A program made the position numbers and the translations under genes. From Halioglobus maricola (lineage in GTDB: Bacteria; Pseudomonadota; Gammaproteobacteria; Pseudomonadales; Halieaceae), in assembly GCF_009388985.1 (NCBI RefSeq), contig NZ_CP036422.1, forward strand, positions 186,001 to 250,000: a stretch of DNA of 64,000 nucleotides, given 5' to 3'. Numbering within the stretch: position 1 is the stretch's first letter; every line of letters starts with the position of its first letter. Of this stretch, positions 33,821 to 42,242 are shown one piece after another. The notes under the pieces were generated by a model. The model worked only from the letters and a program-made list of their open reading frames with translations. It had not been told where the DNA came from and did not search any database.

Positions 33821-35158
33821 ATGAAGATTCTTCTCCATATAGGTTCGGGTAAATGTGGATCCACCGCCATTCAGGCGTGTCTTATGCGAAATCGCGAATT
33901 ATTCGCCCAGAATGGCTTTTATTATCCCCTTCCTCTGAAAGGTTATGGTGAAAACCACGCAGGATACTTCATAGACGGCGCTGAAGATGACTTTGCGAAG
34001 CTGATCGATGAACTGGAGAACCTGGCATCTTGCGGCAGATATTCGTGGGCAATCCTTTCTTCGGAAAGCCTGTTTCGGCTGGATAGCGAGGAAATACTTA
34101 GCAAGTTAGGTGCGCTCAAAACCTTCGATATTCGGGTTCTGTTTTACGTTAGAGATCAAGCCGAGCTAATCCAGAGTGGGATGCTACAGAAGCTAAAAGG
34201 GAACCCTTCCACCATTGAATTCTCCCCTCGATTGTCCCCGACGAGGGATTTTTCCAAAATCGTAGCCAGGTGGGAGAAATTCTCAGGAAATCGAGCGCTA
34301 ATTTCACGCTACGATCGCGACTCTTTTCCAAAGCGAGATGTTTTATACGATTTTTTCAGGGTTATCGGTTTTGAAGCTTTTGCCGGCTTGCAGATACCGC
34401 CGCGCGATCTTAATGATAGCCTAACTGTTGAGTCCGGATCTGCGCTTAGTATGTTGGCCGAAAGCTTTGAGGTTGATTCTGGCGATTGGAGCAATTTAGT
34501 GGAAGCGTTTTTATTGGCGCAAAGAAACTTTACACTAAACAAGTATTTCCTCAGTGAGGCCGAGGTAGAGAAAGTACGACAGCACTACCAGGCGGGGAAT
34601 CGAGCGCTCGAACTCGAATATGGCCTCGCCCCCATTACTGGGAGTACCGCTTGCTGGCGCGACGAAACGACAGCCCCATCAAGTTTGCACCCACAACTTC
34701 TTGCTGCTGCACTAGAGATCTATGCCATTCCAGCAATAGGAGGAGAGCGATCGCTGTCAAAGAAAAAATTGTTGCGAATCCTGGGGTCCGGTTGGGGGCG
34801 GAGTCACCCGTGGGGAGTTTGGAATCACGGCCTTGAATCCAGCGTATGTTTCAGGGTGGGCAAAGTCAGAAATAGAACTCACTATCGCGCGGTAGAACTC
34901 CATTTCAGCGGGCGTTATGGTAAAGAGCAGAAGCGATGCTCTGACGTGACCATTAATGGTCAGGCATTTTCATCGGTAGACCTGTCCGATTGGTCCACAA
35001 CCATTTTGATGGACGATCTGAATGACATTATGCTGATTGAATGTGAGATTCGGCATGATTCACTCGACCAGCGCAGGGTGTACGGTCTAGAGAATGTTGT
35101 AGTGAATTTTGTCCCGCGCTTACAAGCTTGCGCACCTTTAAAAGGTATAAAATCGTGA
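33821..35158 (+). CDS. Sulfotransferase-like protein with C-terminal Trp-rich domain
   Basis: A 445-residue protein. LLHIGSGKCGSTAIQACL (4-21) is a P-loop-like PAPS-binding motif similar to the HIGxxKTGTT form of sulfotransferases, and VLFYVRDQAELIQSG (around 107-121) corresponds to the 3'-phosphate site region. After about residue 310 a separate beta domain begins, with GSGWGRSHPWGVW and a terminal DQRRVYGLENVVVNF. The same pattern occurs at the C-terminus of the GT2 protein at 42243-43646. The DNA is visibly AT-richer than its neighbours (one 60-base block, 34321-34380, is 35 percent GC), hinting at transfer. Third gene of the small glycan cluster. Confidence 0.72.
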   Translation: MKILLHIGSGKCGSTAIQACLMRNRELFAQNGFYYPLPLKGYGENHAGYFIDGAEDDFAKLIDELENLASCGRYSWAILSSESLFRLDSEEILSKLGALKTFDIRVLFYVRDQAELIQSGMLQKLKGNPSTIEFSPRLSPTRDFSKIVARWEKFSGNRALISRYDRDSFPKRDVLYDFFRVIGFEAFAGLQIPPRDLNDSLTVESGSALSMLAESFEVDSGDWSNLVEAFLLAQRNFTLNKYFLSEAEVEKVRQHYQAGNRALELEYGLAPITGSTACWRDETTAPSSLHPQLLAAALEIYAIPAIGGERSLSKKKLLRILGSGWGRSHPWGVWNHGLESSVCFRVGKVRNRTHYRAVELHFSGRYGKEQKRCSDVTINGQAFSSVDLSDWSTTILMDDLNDIMLIECEIRHDSLDQRRVYGLENVVVNFVPRLQACAPLKGIKS

Positions 35159-35886
35159 ACAATTCTTTCCATATTCTGCTTGCCTCAATATTCAGCGTAC
35201 TGGTCGCCGGGACTTTTCAGGCACACGCAAATGAAAATCAACTATCTGCAGAAGAGCAGGCCCAGGGCTGGGAACTACTTTTCAACGGCAGCGACCTCAG
35301 CCATTGGCGCAATTTCAAACAGAAAGACCTGAATGAAAAGTGGGTTGTGGTCGACGGCACCATGAAGCTGAGCGGCAAGGGTGGCGGCGATATTATGACG
35401 CGCAAGTCCTATCGCAATTTTGACCTGCGATTGGAGTGGAACATATCTGAGGGCGGTAACAGCGGCATATTCATTCTCGTCGACGAAGCCGGCGACAAAA
35501 TTTACTCGCGAGCGCCCGAGATTCAGATACTCGACAACGAGCGCCACCTGGACAGAATGATCGATTCTCATCGGTCCGGTTCACTCTACGATATGGTGCC
35601 CTCACATCCTTCCTCCCACAGGCCCGCCGGGCAGTGGAATCAAGTCCGTATCAAGTTTGTGGATGGCTTTCTCGAGGTCTGGCAAAACGAGGTGAAGACG
35701 GTGAATATCACCCTGGGCGACAGCGCCTGGGAGACACTGCTGGACGCGAGTAAATTCGGTGGCGGCGTGATGGGGCTCTTCAGCGACTTCGAGGGCTTCG
35801 GGGAGGGCAGGGAAGGCCACATCGGCCTGCAGGATCACAGTGACCCGGTTTCATTTCGCAACTTGAAAATACTGCCGTTGGATTGA
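35155..35886 (+). CDS. Exported DUF1080 (3-keto-disaccharide hydrolase-type) protein
   Basis: A 243-residue protein. The GTG at 35155 overlaps the preceding stop (GTGA), has AAAAGG upstream and opens a signal peptide (NNSFHILLASIFSVLVAGTF, cleavage after AHA). GWELLFNGSDLSHWRNF and EGGNSGIFI are typical of DUF1080, a concanavalin-like beta-sandwich recently linked to 3-keto-glycoside hydrolysis. It would act in the periplasm on oxidised disaccharides, or bind sugar. Unlike the preceding three genes it is a common catabolic protein, so coupling to the glycan genes may be incidental. Confidence 0.88.
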   Translation: MNNSFHILLASIFSVLVAGTFQAHANENQLSAEEQAQGWELLFNGSDLSHWRNFKQKDLNEKWVVVDGTMKLSGKGGGDIMTRKSYRNFDLRLEWNISEGGNSGIFILVDEAGDKIYSRAPEIQILDNERHLDRMIDSHRSGSLYDMVPSHPSSHRPAGQWNQVRIKFVDGFLEVWQNEVKTVNITLGDSAWETLLDASKFGGGVMGLFSDFEGFGEGREGHIGLQDHSDPVSFRNLKILPLD

Positions 35887-35940
35887 TTGCTAAAACGTCT
35901 CGGGTAAAAATATACGCTGCGCTTTTACGAGGAAAACTTC

Positions 35941-36489
35941 ATGGCAGGCTCACTTCAGGATCAGTTGCTCAAGGCCGGGCTAACCGACGCCAAAAAAGCC
36001 AAGCAGATGGCCAAGGACAAGCGCAAGCAAGCCAAAGTCGCGAAAAGTAGCGGCATCGAAGTCGTTGATGAGAACAAGCAGGCTGCCCGCCAGGCCATAG
36101 AAGATAAAGCACAACGCGATCGCGAGCTAAATCAGGTGCTCAACGATAAAGCCCGGCGCAAAGCGATCAATGCCCAGATCAAGCAGCTGATAGAAAGCAG
36201 CAAGCTGGAAAAAGGAAGAGGCGAGATCGGCTACAACTTCACTGACGGTAACAAAGTAAAGAAGATCTATGTCGCCGCTCTGGAGCAGAAACAGCTCACC
36301 GCGGGCGTACTCGCCATTGCCAAGCAGGGCGATCAATACGAGATCGTTCCGCGCCCGGTCGCGGACAAGATCGCCGAGCGCGACCCCGCCCGAGTGATTT
36401 TTAGCACAGAGGAAGCGGGAGCGGAACTCACAGAAGAAGAGAAAGATTGGTACAAGGACTATGAGGTTCCCGACGACCTCATGTGGTAG
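35941..36489 (+). CDS. DUF2058 family protein (YaiL-like)
   Basis: A 182-residue, strongly charged, Lys-rich protein. The opening MAGSLQDQLLKAGLTDAKKA and the later EIGYNFTDGNKVKKIYV and WYKDYEVPDDLMW are the conserved landmarks of DUF2058, widespread in Gammaproteobacteria (E. coli YaiL). Residues about 15-95 should form long helices, possibly coiled coil. It is cytoplasmic and its role is unsettled (described as nucleoprotein or polynucleotide-associated). It is a single-gene unit with its own GAGGAAAACTTC ribosome site region. It helps place the window in the Gammaproteobacteria. Confidence 0.9.
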   Translation: MAGSLQDQLLKAGLTDAKKAKQMAKDKRKQAKVAKSSGIEVVDENKQAARQAIEDKAQRDRELNQVLNDKARRKAINAQIKQLIESSKLEKGRGEIGYNFTDGNKVKKIYVAALEQKQLTAGVLAIAKQGDQYEIVPRPVADKIAERDPARVIFSTEEAGAELTEEEKDWYKDYEVPDDLMW

Positions 36490-36555
36490 CGAGGCGGTTG
36501 AAGGTTGACTTTACTTACTTCCGGTAGGGATGGGGCAGCTACTTGCTGTATGTGC

Positions 36556-37026
36556 TCATTCGGTGGCGGGTTCTTCTCCCCTCAGTTTGTCACGCACATT
36601 CATTAGTACCTTGCCGTACATGTTTTCGCCGCGTCGGTCTCGGCCGCAACCCCAAAAATAGTCGTAGTTGCTGTTCTCGACGAGAGTTTTATCGCCAGTG
36701 TCGATCAGTGCCTGGCCGATCGCAGGATAGGTGCGGCACTTTGTATAAACGGCCCGTGTCATGTAGGTGACCTTCATTTTTTTCCAGTCCTCACGGCGTT
36801 TGCGCCAGCGTGTTCTCCCGAGTTTTCGTGCCCGCTTCGGATGCTCGGCAAGTCTAATCTGCTCCTGGTAGTCTTTGTCTCCAAACTTCATCGCCTGATA
36901 GTAGTGCTCCACCGATGGCCATTCGCGATCTTCCAGCAAAAAGCTGTGATGCGAGAAACTACCGAAGTCATTATTGACATCGCTGCGCGAAAAGAAATCT
37001 GCATCAAGTATATCGGGTGGAAACAT
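36556..37026 (-). CDS. NADAR family protein (YbiA-like)
   Basis: A 156-residue protein. FGSFSHHSFLLEDREWPSVE followed by HYYQAMKF, and the C-terminal DYFWGCG and GENMYGKVLM sections, are the NADAR/YbiA signatures. Members are N-glycosidases acting on riboflavin intermediates; others remove ADP-ribose from nucleic acid and are found with DarT or in phage-defence loci. No DarT or other toxin gene is adjacent here, so a riboflavin-repair role is more likely. The ATG at 37026 lacks a clear Shine-Dalgarno. Divergent from glutamate decarboxylase with a 147-base gap. Confidence 0.88.
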   Translation of the reverse strand: MFPPDILDADFFSRSDVNNDFGSFSHHSFLLEDREWPSVEHYYQAMKFGDKDYQEQIRLAEHPKRARKLGRTRWRKRREDWKKMKVTYMTRAVYTKCRTYPAIGQALIDTGDKTLVENSNYDYFWGCGRDRRGENMYGKVLMNVRDKLRGEEPATE

Positions 37027-37173
37027 AGGAGCCTTATCGTCGAATTAGTTTCAGCTTGAGGGACAGGGTACCTCGAACAACCTGCAGGACACCACTGGGC
37101 TACTTTCAATATATGCCAACTACGCTAGTCTGTAACAAAACACTCTTCGATACTTAGCCAGGGGAAATTCTCG

Positions 37174-38571
37174 ATGGCGCTGCACAGCAAAGACAGAATT
37201 CGGGGCAGGATGGATGATGACATTTACGCCTCTTCGGACCTGAATGGGCCAGTGCCTAAATACCGGATACCCGAAGGCGAGCAGGACCCTCGCCATGCCT
37301 ATCAGCTAGTGCATGACGAGCTGATTCTTGATGGCAACTCGCGCCAGAACCTCGCCACGTTCTGTCAGACCTGGTTAGAGCCTGAGGTGCACCAGCTGAT
37401 GGATGAATGCGCCGACAAAAACATGATCGACAAGGACGAATATCCGCAAACGGCTGAAATAGAGGCGCGTTGCGTGCATATGCTGGCCGATTTGTGGGGC
37501 GCTCCGGACGTTCTCAACACTATCGGCTGTTCGACCACTGGCTCGAGCGAGGCGGCCATGCTGGGAGGGCTTGCCATGAAATGGAAGTGGCGTTCCAGAC
37601 GCGAAGCGGCAGGGCTTCCTGCGGAGCGGCCCAATATGGTGTGTGGTCCGGTACAGATCTGCTGGCACAAGTTTGCCCGCTATTTTGATGTGGAGCTCAG
37701 GGAGATTCCCCTGGAAGGTGAGCGCTTGATCATGAGCGCGGAAGACGTGCTCAAACGCTGTGATGAGAACACTATCGGTGTCGTGCCCACACTGGGTGTT
37801 ACTTTCACCTGCCAGTATGAGCCCGTGCAGGCGGTGTGCGAGATGTTGGACAAATTGGAGGCCGAGACAGGCCTGGATATTCCTGTCCATGTAGATGCGG
37901 CCAGTGGTGGTTTTCTGGCGCCTTTTTGCGCGCCTGACATCGCGTGGGACTTCCGCCTCCCCAGAGTGAAGTCCATCAATGCTTCCGGTCACAAGTTTGG
38001 GCTGGCACCATTGGGTGTTGGCTGGGCGCTTTGGCGGGAGGCAGATGATCTCCCCGATGATCTGGTCTTCGATGTTAACTATCTCGGCGGCAATATGCCG
38101 ACATTCGCCCTGAATTTCTCCCGGCCGGGGGGGCAGATAGTCGCCCAGTATTACAACCTGATTCGACTCGGCCGCGAGGGCTATCGCAAGATCCACACGG
38201 CCTGTTATCAAACGGCCCAGTATTTGGCCAATGAGATCGCTGCGATGGGCCCCTTCGATCTTCTTTACGATGGTGATTCGGAAGCCGGGATTCCTGCACT
38301 CTGTTGGCGCTTCAAGCCGGGCTACGATGCGAGCTATTCGCTCTATGACTTCGCTGACCGTCTGCGCGGGCGCGGCTGGCAAGTGCCGGCCTACTCTATG
38401 CCGGCCAATCGCACGGATCTGGTCATCCAGCGTATTCTGGTTCGGCACGGTTTCAGCCGGGATATGGCAGAACTGCTGCTGGCGGATATGCGCCGCTGCC
38501 TCGCCCATTTCGAGGGGCATCCGGTAAGCACCCCGCTCAATCAAGCCGAAGCCGGTGGGTTTCACCATTAA
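37174..38571 (+). CDS. gadB: Glutamate decarboxylase
   Basis: A 465-residue PLP enzyme converting L-glutamate to GABA and CO2, consuming a proton. The Schiff-base lysine is K274 in [13 protein letters not shown], and HVDAASGG (239-246) carries the Asp contacting the pyridine nitrogen. The N-terminal RYxIPE-type sequence ([11 protein letters not shown]) and total length match E. coli GadA/GadB (466 residues). The C-terminus ends in GGFHH; in E. coli GadB a penultimate His closes the active site at neutral pH, so a similar pH switch is possible. No GadC antiporter gene is adjacent, unlike enteric acid-resistance operons. A lipoprotein gene follows closely on the same strand. Confidence 0.93.
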   Translation: MALHSKDRIRGRMDDDIYASSDLNGPVPKYRIPEGEQDPRHAYQLVHDELILDGNSRQNLATFCQTWLEPEVHQLMDECADKNMIDKDEYPQTAEIEARCVHMLADLWGAPDVLNTIGCSTTGSSEAAMLGGLAMKWKWRSRREAAGLPAERPNMVCGPVQICWHKFARYFDVELREIPLEGERLIMSAEDVLKRCDENTIGVVPTLGVTFTCQYEPVQAVCEMLDKLEAETGLDIPVHVDAASGGFLAPFCAPDIAWDFRLPRVKSINASGHKFGLAPLGVGWALWREADDLPDDLVFDVNYLGGNMPTFALNFSRPGGQIVAQYYNLIRLGREGYRKIHTACYQTAQYLANEIAAMGPFDLLYDGDSEAGIPALCWRFKPGYDASYSLYDFADRLRGRGWQVPAYSMPANRTDLVIQRILVRHGFSRDMAELLLADMRRCLAHFEGHPVSTPLNQAEAGGFHH

Positions 38572-38588
38572 GTGCGCAAATGATATTT

Positions 38589-38592
38589 GGAG
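38589..38592 (+). promoter_or_regulatory. Ribosome binding site deciding the DUF302 lipoprotein start
   Basis: GGAG is 7 bases before the ATG at 38600 and 4 before the ATG at 38597; 38600 gives the cleaner lipoprotein signal. Confidence 0.55.
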
Positions 38593-38599
38593 CGATATG

Positions 38600-39490
38600 A
38601 TGCGATGTGCCAGTGTTGTTTTTGTTCTTCTCTGGGCTCTCCAGGGATGTTCGGGCGGGGAGCCTGTGCCTGCTGAGAGGTACCAGCAAAGCGACGGATT
38701 TGTTACGAAGGCAATTGCCAATATTGAGAGCAACCCCGACCTTCAGCTCGTTGTCGATATCGATCACTCCCGTCTGGGACATGGTGCCGGATCACCCATG
38801 CCACCGTCTCGGGTGTTGATATTTTCTGACGCGCGCCTGGAGAGCGAACTTATTCAGCATAATCCATTGGTAGCGCTGGATTTGCCGCTCCGCGTATTGG
38901 CTTTCGAATCGTCTTCAAGTCAGAAGAGCAATGTCATCTACAACGCTTTCGACTATGTCGCCTCTAGACATCGGCTCACCGGCGACAATATTCCCGAGCT
39001 GGCCGAGCGCTATGGAGAGGCGATGAGCGCAGCTGTGGTTGGATTGCCCCAGGATGCGTTGGCGGTCTTTGCGAATGACAACATGCAAGCCGAGGGAATT
39101 GTCACTATCGAGAGCCCGTACGGGTTTAACGAAACTCTGAGCAGAGTCAAGACTGCGATAGAATCGCAGGATGACACAGTCTATTTTGGCGAGGTCGATT
39201 TCCAGGCCAATGCCGCTTCAGTGGGCGTCGACTTGATGCCGTCCCATATGATCTTGTTCGGCGGTCCCGGCCCGGGAGGAAAGGCAATGGCAAAGTCTCC
39301 GACGCTAGGCCTGGATGCTTTTTGTCAGAAGTTTCTGATCTGGCAAGACCAGGCTGGCGTCGTGCGGCTGTCTTTCAACGATCTGCTTGCGTTGGCTCGT
39401 AGACAGCAGGTCTCAATTGCGCCAGCACTCAGGGTTATCAATTTCCGCCTGAACAAGGTCTTCGAGGAGGCATTGCTCGCAGGCGAATAA
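38600..39490 (+). CDS. DUF302-domain lipoprotein
   Basis: A 296-residue protein starting [20 protein letters not shown], with a lipobox LQGC (Cys16). The mature chain appears to contain two DUF302-like units, one around residues 50-140 ([20 protein letters not shown] strand, [10 protein letters not shown]) and one around 160-250 ([20 protein letters not shown], then [20 protein letters not shown] with a metal-like loop). The first carries no clear metal ligands. DUF302 proteins are small periplasmic beta-alpha folds of unknown role. It begins 28 bases after gadB ends and is followed after 29 bases by a DUF4345 gene. Confidence 0.8.
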   Translation: MRCASVVFVLLWALQGCSGGEPVPAERYQQSDGFVTKAIANIESNPDLQLVVDIDHSRLGHGAGSPMPPSRVLIFSDARLESELIQHNPLVALDLPLRVLAFESSSSQKSNVIYNAFDYVASRHRLTGDNIPELAERYGEAMSAAVVGLPQDALAVFANDNMQAEGIVTIESPYGFNETLSRVKTAIESQDDTVYFGEVDFQANAASVGVDLMPSHMILFGGPGPGGKAMAKSPTLGLDAFCQKFLIWQDQAGVVRLSFNDLLALARRQQVSIAPALRVINFRLNKVFEEALLAGE

Positions 39491-39519
39491 AGCAAAAGAA
39501 GGGGAAAGAGGAAGCAATT

Positions 39520-39912
39520 ATGACTAAAGAAAGTTGGTTTTTAATCGTCGCTGGGATTGGGCTGACGCCTATTGCACTGGCGTATGGTGCCGCTCCCTCT
39601 GTGAGCATGCCGATGCTGTATGGTGTCGAGGTCAATGATGTGAGCACGACGCATATCCTCCGAGCGGTGATGGGCCTCTATTTGATGATGGCGCTGTTCT
39701 GGCTAGCGGGCGCCCGGAACGCTTTGTTTACACTCCCTGCTTTGTACAGTGTGGTCGTTTTTATGCTTGGGCTAGCCGCCGGTAGGGCACTTAGCCTGAT
39801 ACTGGATGGGATGCCCAGCCCGATGTTGGTAGTGTATCTCTTGTTGGAAATAGGTTTTGGTGTGATCGGCACTATGCTGATCAGGGGGTACAGTGCCCGG
39901 CCAGCGGACTAG
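39520..39912 (+). CDS. DUF4345 membrane protein
   Basis: A 130-residue protein with four hydrophobic helices (about 6-26, 46-64, 68-88 and 100-122). The sequence HILRAVMGLYLMMALFWL is typical of DUF4345, small membrane proteins of unknown function with a short conserved Arg-Ala-Xaa-Xaa-Gly motif in helix 2. It probably belongs to the same transcription unit as the DUF302 lipoprotein. Function unknown. Confidence 0.82.
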   Translation: MTKESWFLIVAGIGLTPIALAYGAAPSVSMPMLYGVEVNDVSTTHILRAVMGLYLMMALFWLAGARNALFTLPALYSVVVFMLGLAAGRALSLILDGMPSPMLVVYLLLEIGFGVIGTMLIRGYSARPAD

Positions 39913-39940
39913 CCCTTCTGCGCCCGTCGCAGATTCGCTG

Positions 39941-39955
39941 CCGATGCAGCATCGG
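39941..39955 (+). repeat. Perfect palindrome upstream of the GGDEF gene promoter
   Basis: CCGATGC and GCATCGG share a single central A. The palindrome lies where the -35 element would be expected relative to the TATAAT at 39970-39975, so it may bind a regulator of the downstream diguanylate cyclase gene. It could alternatively be a terminator stem for the DUF4345 gene, but no T-run follows. Confidence 0.45.
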
Positions 39956-39969
39956 AGGCTAGTCTCTAC

Positions 39970-39975
39970 TATAAT
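39970..39975 (+). promoter_or_regulatory. Consensus -10 element (TATAAT)
   Basis: Perfect sigma-70 -10 hexamer, 67 bases before the ATG at 40043. No matching TTGACA-like -35 exists at 16-18 bases upstream; that position is occupied by the palindrome at 39941-39955, suggesting activator-dependent or repressor-controlled initiation. Confidence 0.45.
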
Positions 39976-40042
39976 ATGGGTGTCGGTCGAGATGTATTGG
40001 TCCTCGGGACATTCACTTTAATCGGATAGAGCGTCAGCAGGG

Positions 40043-41233
40043 ATGATGGAATCGGTGCCTGAACAACAGGGGTCAATGCTGACAGTTTATCTCGGCCTGT
40101 CTTTGCTGTTCCTGATTCTGTGTTTTCTCAGCCTCAGATTTCCTGCAGGCTCCCCCCATGAGCATCGTGCCAGACGGTTCATGGCTATTTTTCTGGGAGT
40201 TCAGTCTGCCTGGTATCTCGCGTTTTACGCCACGCTCGCCACCAGCGGGGAGAATCGGCTCTACCCGACCTTACAAGATGGGCTGGGCTTTCTGAGCTAC
40301 ACGCTGACCGTGCCCATGTTTCACGCCTTCGCCAATCGGGCAACTCCGAGCTACAACTGGTGGATCATGGCAGGCACCCTGATATTGGCAGTTCCAGTCA
40401 CTGTCGCGGTCCCAAGCTACATAGATAAACTGCACATAGGTAATCTCGCCACTATCGCCATCATGGCGGTCAACATTAAGGCCATTGGCACGTATATGCG
40501 CGTCACCAACAACGTTGCGGCGAGTATTTTGTGGTATCTGGTTTTGTTGTTCGCGTCGCTGCTCTGTCTCCGCTCTCTCGCCCTTTTCGTTGATCCGGGT
40601 GTGGCGGTCTGGAACGAGAGTTTCCTCAGTTTCTTGCTGCCTCTGATGTCGCTGTCGGTTACGATTTTGATTCTGGCGTCGGTTGGCTTGACCGCGCAAC
40701 AGAGCCTGATTCGGCTCGCGCTGCGTGATCAACTTACAGGGCTTCGAAACCGCCATGCGTTAATGGAAGACTACCAGTCCTTTATCAGTCGATTGAGTCG
40801 CAGTGGAAATGCTTTTGCGCTGTTGGTCTGCGATATTGATCACTTCAAATTGGTCAATGACAAATATACTCATGAGGCCGGTGACAAAGTTCTTAAAGCT
40901 TTTGCTCAGCGACTGAACCGGGTATTGCGTGAGGAAGATATCGCTGCGCGAGTAGGTGGCGAGGAGTTTGTGTTATTGGTGAGTGATGCCAGTCCACAAA
41001 TTTTGGCGCGTATTTGCGAGCGCCTGCTGGAGGAAGTACGCAGCATGGCTTTCCCTGATATCAGCCCTGATCTTGTGATCACCACTAGTATTGGCGCAGT
41101 GCTGGTGGACGATGAGAACATCAAGTTTGAGAGCGCCTTCCGCGCTGCTGACGAGCAGTTGTATGCAGTGAAAGCCGGAGGACGCGATGCGTTTGCCCTG
41201 TCGCGCAGTCAGATCGAAAATTCTCAGGGCTAG
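40043..41233 (+). CDS. Membrane-bound diguanylate cyclase (GGDEF)
   Basis: A 396-residue protein. The first 220 residues hold about seven hydrophobic helices forming a membrane sensor module. Residues about 222-390 are a GGDEF domain: RDQLTGLRNRHAL opens it, LVCDIDHFKLVND carries the metal-binding Asp, and the active loop is GGEEF (305-309), an active-type variant. R296-x-x-D299 lies five residues upstream, an intact inhibitory I-site. It should make cyclic di-GMP from GTP and be feedback-inhibited. There is no EAL domain. The gene stands alone; signal unknown. ATG codons at 40043 and 40046 are equally possible starts. Confidence 0.92.
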   Translation: MMESVPEQQGSMLTVYLGLSLLFLILCFLSLRFPAGSPHEHRARRFMAIFLGVQSAWYLAFYATLATSGENRLYPTLQDGLGFLSYTLTVPMFHAFANRATPSYNWWIMAGTLILAVPVTVAVPSYIDKLHIGNLATIAIMAVNIKAIGTYMRVTNNVAASILWYLVLLFASLLCLRSLALFVDPGVAVWNESFLSFLLPLMSLSVTILILASVGLTAQQSLIRLALRDQLTGLRNRHALMEDYQSFISRLSRSGNAFALLVCDIDHFKLVNDKYTHEAGDKVLKAFAQRLNRVLREEDIAARVGGEEFVLLVSDASPQILARICERLLEEVRSMAFPDISPDLVITTSIGAVLVDDENIKFESAFRAADEQLYAVKAGGRDAFALSRSQIENSQG

Positions 41234-41333
41234 TGTTGGCCAACCCGGTTCGCAGCGGAGTTAATCTCTACCGCACCAAAATCCTGTTCAAGGCGTATAC
41301 TCTCTAACTTGTTGATCTTGGAGGCCAAACCAC

Positions 41334-42152
41334 GTGGATCGAAATTTTAAAGACAAGACCATTATCATTACTGGCGCGTCCGCAGGTGTGGGTGCAGATT
41401 GTGCCCGAGCCTTTGCTGATGCTGGCGCCAATCTGGTGTTGGCTGCGAGAGGCCCGGAGGCGCTTGCGAACATAGAAACCGAGCTCAGTTCGCGCTGCAA
41501 AGTGCTGACCGTGGCGATGGATGTGGCTGACGACAATGCCTGTGTCGAGCTATTACAGCGCGCACAAGATCACTTTGGCAGTGTAGATGTCCTGATTAAT
41601 AACGCTGGGATGCACGCCCGAGGCGATGTCGAGAAGGTTAGCGGCTCAGACATGGCGAGCATGGTGGATGTCAATTTGCGCGCACCCTTGTTTCTGACCA
41701 ACGCGGCACTGCCATACATGAGAAAAGCCGGTGGAGGCGCAATTGTTATGGTGGGTTCGCTGGCAGGGCGGACGCCTATGCAGGGCGCTGCGACATACTC
41801 GGCCACGAAAGCGGGGCTACGTGCGTTCACCTATGGAGTGCACGACGAATTGCGGGGGAGCGGTATCCATGTGGGCGTTGTGTCACCTGGCCCGATTGAT
41901 ACCGGTTTCATAATGGATGAGATAGATCTGGTCGAAGATATCGTTTTCTCCCAGCCTATGAGCACAGCGGAGGAGGTGGCCGAGGCCGTGCTCAGCGTAG
42001 CCAATGGGGAGCAGGTGGAAATTTGCTTGCCTGCCTCGAGTGGCAGGCTGACGACACTGTCCTATCTGTTTGCAGGCTTGCGGCGCAAGATGCGACCCCG
42101 GCTCTACGAGATGGGGCGGCGTAATAAGGAAAAATATCGCCAACGCGGTTAG
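41334..42152 (+). CDS. Short-chain dehydrogenase/reductase
   Basis: A 272-residue classical SDR starting at GTG, with GGAGG nine bases upstream. The cofactor loop is TGASAGVG (13-20), NNAG is at 89-92, and the catalytic Ser142, Tyr155 and Lys159 lie in the VGSLAG and YSATK motifs. AARG after beta-strand 2 suggests NADP(H) preference. The C-terminal tail, RRKMRPRLYEMGRRNKEKY, is basic, as in the group of SDRs that associate with membranes or lipids. The substrate is not predictable. The gene is solitary, with a TATACT-like -10 sequence around 41296 in its upstream gap. Confidence 0.9.
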   Translation: MDRNFKDKTIIITGASAGVGADCARAFADAGANLVLAARGPEALANIETELSSRCKVLTVAMDVADDNACVELLQRAQDHFGSVDVLINNAGMHARGDVEKVSGSDMASMVDVNLRAPLFLTNAALPYMRKAGGGAIVMVGSLAGRTPMQGAATYSATKAGLRAFTYGVHDELRGSGIHVGVVSPGPIDTGFIMDEIDLVEDIVFSQPMSTAEEVAEAVLSVANGEQVEICLPASSGRLTTLSYLFAGLRRKMRPRLYEMGRRNKEKYRQRG

Positions 42153-42242
42153 ATTCATCAGACCGTAATCTGTGCAAGTATCTCTAACTAGGTATGACGT
42201 CACGACCTGTTGTGTACTGCTACTTTTAGCTTTGAATTTGCT

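Noticed and set aside
37375..38733. Long minus-strand open frame (452 codons) opposite glutamate decarboxylase
   Set aside because: It is antisense to a gene with full catalytic motifs; its translation is Cys/His/Arg-rich low-complexity with no domain or signal.
41235..41244. GTTGGCCAAC palindrome just after the GGDEF gene
   Set aside because: Loopless 10-bp palindrome without T-run; does not form a good hairpin and has no gene start nearby.
42195..42202. TGACGTCA palindrome in the gap between SDR and GT2 genes
   Set aside because: A single 8-bp palindrome in a convergent gap with no promoter nearby; likely chance.
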